From Microbacterium murale (lineage in GTDB: Bacteria > Actinomycetota > Actinomycetes > Actinomycetales > Microbacteriaceae): a DNA stretch of 64,000 nt. A program made the translations under genes and the position numbers. Location of the stretch: positions 107,613-171,612 of the forward strand of contig NZ_BMCM01000003.1 of assembly GCF_014635185.1 (NCBI RefSeq). Direction: 5' to 3'. Shown piece after piece: positions 61,216-64,000 of the stretch; the first letter of the stretch is position 1; each line of letters begins with the position of its first letter. The notes under the pieces were generated by a model, which had not been told where the DNA came from, did no database searches, and saw nothing but the letters and a program-made list of their open reading frames with translations.

Positions 61216-62685
61216 ATGACTGAGACGGATGCTGCTGCCGACCGTGCCTCACTCGTGCCGGGGGTGCACCGCCTGATCCGTGCGATCGACGGCAAGGAGG
61301 GCCCGTTCGCCGGCGCACTCGTCGTGTTCGACGACACGGTCGCCGTATGCATCGATATCGAGCGGCTCGGCGCCTGGGAGGGCTGGGCGTTCTCGGATTC
61401 CGAGCACGTGTGCGGCGCGCTCGACATCAGACGACGTGCCGATGGGCATGACGTTCTGCTGCCGTGGTGCACGCAACGTGTCGAGGCCTTCCTCGGCCGC
61501 AGGGACGCCTCCGATTCGCCGCTCACACCCGGGGAGTTGGGCACGCTCGTCGTCAGTCTGCTGCGTGGCGTGCGGGAGCTGGGCACGGATGCTGAAGCAG
61601 CGGGCGAGTGGTGGCTGACGGGCGACGGGCGTCCGCTGTTCGTCCATGGCGAAGGCGGGAGCGCGCGTGCGCGTACGGCTGCACTCGTCGAGCGGATGCT
61701 CCGGCAGCAGGTCGATCGCGGCACGGTGCGAATCCTGCAGGAGGCCGCATCCGCGCTGCGCCAGCCGCGCCATCCCGCCGACGATGATAGGCGCTGGGAG
61801 CAGGAGCTGTTCGCGCGCGCCGCGCCGCGAGCACTGCAGCTCGACGTCTTCGCACCGGAGCGTGTGAGCGCGATCTCTCCGAGACTCGTTGCGGCAGACG
61901 CGGCGTCAGGCGACGCGGGGAGACCGCATCGCCGCCATGTGGCAGGGGAGACGCGCAGCGCGCGATTGAAGAGGAAAGAGCGGCGCTCGGCAGGCGCCGG
62001 TGCAGGCGCCGGTGCCGTGCATGTGCTGCGCTCCCTGGCGGAGGGCGCACGAATACGCATCGAGCATCTGGGTGAGCGGCGGTTCAAGCGACCGCCGCTG
62101 CATGCGAGTGCGGAAGGGATCGGCAAGCCGAAGTCCTCGCGGCGTCGAGCCGTGCTGCTCGCCGGCGCGCTCGGGGCGATCGTGTTGATCGTCGGACTGC
62201 TCTGGCCTGGCGATGGTGGTGATGCACCCGCCGAAGCGACATATCGGAAGGCGCCGACCGCAGCGGCACCGGACGACGTGGCGAATCGCGGGGCCGAGGA
62301 CCGCGGCGACTCCGGCGTGCCGAAGACGTCGACCCCCGACCCTGTGCCGTCAGAGCCGACATCCGACGAGGGCATGGCACCGGATCCCGGCACGGCGCTG
62401 GATGCGGTGCCGCAACTGCTCGATGCGATCAGCGTGTGCGTCCGGGATGTCGCGGAGCACTGCTCCGGTGCAGTCGCGGAAGGCGGCAGGATCCCCACCG
62501 AAGGCATTGCGAGCCTCGGTGCGTCCGAGAGCGCAGCCGCGCTGGTGGACGACTACGGCGATGTCGCGGTGATCCGCCTGACCCCGGTGGATTCCGGGGC
62601 CACCGAACAGATGATGGTTCTCGAGCGCCGAGACGACATCTGGCTGGTGCGCGACGTGTATGACGTCGCGCACCAGCCAGATTAG
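61216..62685 (+). CDS. Hypothetical membrane protein
   Basis: A 489-residue protein of unknown family. Residues 1-210 are a soluble, possibly kinase-like or sensory domain (GVHRLIRAIDGKEGPFAGALVVF, CVDIERLGAWEGWAFS-like strands); no active site is evident. After a basic linker and Gly/Ala-rich stretch, one helix (residues about 311-330, RAVLLAGALGAIVLIVGLLW) is followed by a low-complexity Pro/Asp/Thr tail and an extracellular domain. ATG 61216 used; a longer frame starts at 61090. Upstream of the sucB-like gene, convergent. Confidence 0.7.
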   Translation: MTETDAAADRASLVPGVHRLIRAIDGKEGPFAGALVVFDDTVAVCIDIERLGAWEGWAFSDSEHVCGALDIRRRADGHDVLLPWCTQRVEAFLGRRDASDSPLTPGELGTLVVSLLRGVRELGTDAEAAGEWWLTGDGRPLFVHGEGGSARARTAALVERMLRQQVDRGTVRILQEAASALRQPRHPADDDRRWEQELFARAAPRALQLDVFAPERVSAISPRLVAADAASGDAGRPHRRHVAGETRSARLKRKERRSAGAGAGAGAVHVLRSLAEGARIRIEHLGERRFKRPPLHASAEGIGKPKSSRRRAVLLAGALGAIVLIVGLLWPGDGGDAPAEATYRKAPTAAAPDDVANRGAEDRGDSGVPKTSTPDPVPSEPTSDEGMAPDPGTALDAVPQLLDAISVCVRDVAEHCSGAVAEGGRIPTEGIASLGASESAAALVDDYGDVAVIRLTPVDSGATEQMMVLERRDDIWLVRDVYDVAHQPD

Positions 62686-62698
62686 GTGCGAGCGGTGC

Positions 62699-63949
62699 TC
62701 AGGCGCCGAGGTTCGCTGCGAAGTCCGCGCCTTCGAGGCGGGTCTTGATCGCTCCGAGGAAGCGAGCAGCATCCGCACCGTCGATGATGCGGTGATCGTA
62801 CGACAGCGCGAGGTAGACGTACGAGCGCACGGCGATCGCGTCGACGCCGTCGACCTTGACCAGGCCCGGGCGCTTGAAGACGACACCGGTGCCGAGGATC
62901 GCAGACTGCGGCAGGAACACGAGAGGTGTGTCGAACAGCGCGCCGCGCGAACCAGTGTTGGTCAGCGTGAAGGTGCCGCCGGCGAGCTCGTCGGGCTTCA
63001 GCTTGTTGTCCCGAGAGCGTGCCGCGAGGTCACCGATCTCGTGCGCGATCTGTGCGAGGTTCTTCGTCGCGGCGTCGCGCAGCACGGGAGTGAGCAGCCC
63101 ACGTTCCGTGTCGACGGCGATCGAGACGTTCTCCGTGTCCGGGTAGACGATGCTCTCGCCGTCGACCGTGGCGTTGATGATCGGGAACGCCTGCAGAGCC
63201 TCGGCTGCAGCCAATGCGAAGAACGGCAGGAACGAGAGCTTGTCGCCGGTCTTCTGCTGGAACTCCGCCTTGACGCTGTCGCGGTAGTTCGCGACGTTCG
63301 TCACATCGACCTCGACGATCGTGGTGAGCTGAGCGGTCTGCTGCATCGACTCGACCGCGCGCTTGGCGACGACCTTGCGCAGACGCGACATCGGCTGCGT
63401 GGTGCCGCGCAGCGGCGACACCTCGAGCGGTGCAGCTGCCGGCGCTGCGGTGGCAGCCGCGGCCGGTGCGGCGGACTTGGACTCTGCGGCCTTGAGGACA
63501 TCCTCCTTGCGGATTCGCCCGCCCACGCCGGAGCCCTTGACGCTCGAAAGGTCCACACCCTGCTGCGACGCGAGGCGCCGCACGAGAGGTGTGACGTAGA
63601 CGTTGTCGCCGTCGGTCGCGGCCGGCGCCGACTCGGCGGATGCCGGAGCCGGTGCGGCGGCCTGAGCCGGTGCGGCGGCGGGTGCTGCCTCCGGGGCGGG
63701 TGCCGGCGCAGCTTCTGCCGGTGCCGGAGCGGCGGGGGCCTCTGCGGCCGGTGCGGCCTGCGGTGCGGGAGCAGCAGGAGCCTCAGCGGCAGGAGCCTCA
63801 GCAGCGGGCGCTTCAGCAGCGGGCGCTGCCGAAGGCGCGCCCGAACCGACGCGTGCGAGCACGCTGCCCACCGCGATGGTCTCGTCTTCGGCGAGCGCTC
63901 TGGCATCGGCGGTCAATCCCGCCCACCAGCGTTCGATTGCCTTCATCAT
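62699..63949 (-). CDS. sucB: Dihydrolipoamide acyltransferase E2, lipoyl domain missing
   Basis: A 416-residue acyltransferase. Residues 20-36 (AEDETIAVGSVLARVGS) match only the end of a lipoyl domain; the segment before has no lipoyl-Lys motif (DKx) in any frame. An Ala/Pro-rich linker fills 37-112, a peripheral subunit-binding domain 116-153 (VTPLVRRLASQQGVDLSSVKGSGVGGRIRKEDVL), and the catalytic domain 182-416 ends in YDHRIIDG (H386, D390). The start ATG at 63949 or 63946 has AGAGGA upstream. Whether an intact lipoyl domain lies upstream of position 64000 cannot be seen, but it would not be continuous. Confidence 0.85.
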   Translation of the reverse strand: MMKAIERWWAGLTADARALAEDETIAVGSVLARVGSGAPSAAPAAEAPAAEAPAAEAPAAPAPQAAPAAEAPAAPAPAEAAPAPAPEAAPAAAPAQAAAPAPASAESAPAATDGDNVYVTPLVRRLASQQGVDLSSVKGSGVGGRIRKEDVLKAAESKSAAPAAAATAAPAAAPLEVSPLRGTTQPMSRLRKVVAKRAVESMQQTAQLTTIVEVDVTNVANYRDSVKAEFQQKTGDKLSFLPFFALAAAEALQAFPIINATVDGESIVYPDTENVSIAVDTERGLLTPVLRDAATKNLAQIAHEIGDLAARSRDNKLKPDELAGGTFTLTNTGSRGALFDTPLVFLPQSAILGTGVVFKRPGLVKVDGVDAIAVRSYVYLALSYDHRIIDGADAARFLGAIKTRLEGADFAANLGA

Positions 63950-64000
63950 CAGTCCTCTCGTAGTGGATGGATCGTGGTTCTGCTTCAACCGAGTCCGAGT

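Noticed and set aside
63640-63840. Repetitive GCC/GCT-rich tract near the right edge
   Set aside because: It encodes the Ala/Pro-rich linker of the E2 acyltransferase; unit length and spacing are not those of CRISPR or satellite DNA.

Overview
This window looks like a chromosomal segment from a high-GC actinobacterium of the family Microbacteriaceae, most like Microbacterium. That placement is inferred from gene content and order, strong GC bias, frequent GTG starts and protein similarity recalled from known families; no search was run. Most of it is core housekeeping DNA, with a few accessory stretches.

Layout. 1-5200: end of a GerW-like gene, a small P-loop kinase, a YciI protein, a metallopeptidase/ClpS/DUF2017 unit with overlapping ends, a LysE exporter and a CopB-type copper ATPase with a CsoR-like operator. 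5282-6133: tRNA-His, oligoribonuclease and tRNA-Arg, followed by a small HNH-nuclease/unknown gene pair and a second-type ssb (to 7650). 7734-20789: lipoprotein, EttA, two thioesterases, a flavin dehydrogenase/truncated globin/MscS overlapping run, aminopeptidase N, ferrochelatase, RpiB and a Nei-type glycosylase. 20831-27879: alanine symporter, PaiB-like protein, amidohydrolase, OafA-type acyltransferase, Dps and gamma-carbonic anhydrase. 27913-33563: tRNA-Met, a stress SDR, cyclodeaminase-like protein, a GmrSD-like DUF262/HNH gene coupled to a small Cys-rich protein, a probable Fe/2OG-oxygenase-like protein and DUF3145. 33784-41402: the FAS-II cluster fasR-fabD-fabH-acpP-fabF beside aceE, joining acetyl-CoA production to fatty-acid initiation. 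41556-46512: tRNA-Val followed by a block of oxidoreductases with TetR and MarR regulators and visible operators. 46562-58570: YchJ, coiled-coil zinc ribbon protein, DNA-polymerase-like protein, RNase P RNA, polyphosphate glucokinase and a nitrogen block (glnA2, glnE, glnA). 58606-64000: a RimK-RCK fusion divergent from a retropepsin-like protease, DUF4191, an unrecognised membrane protein and a 2-oxoglutarate/pyruvate dehydrogenase E2 whose lipoyl domain is missing in the visible sequence.

Two points deserve most attention. First, at least fourteen genes carry a TANNNT hexamer exactly 6-7 nt before the start codon, the signature of leaderless mRNAs; this was used to fix several starts. Second, the E2 gene at the right edge retains only the last stretch of a lipoyl domain behind its own ribosome-binding site, so either it is a genuine lipoyl-less E2, a mutation, or an assembly artefact.
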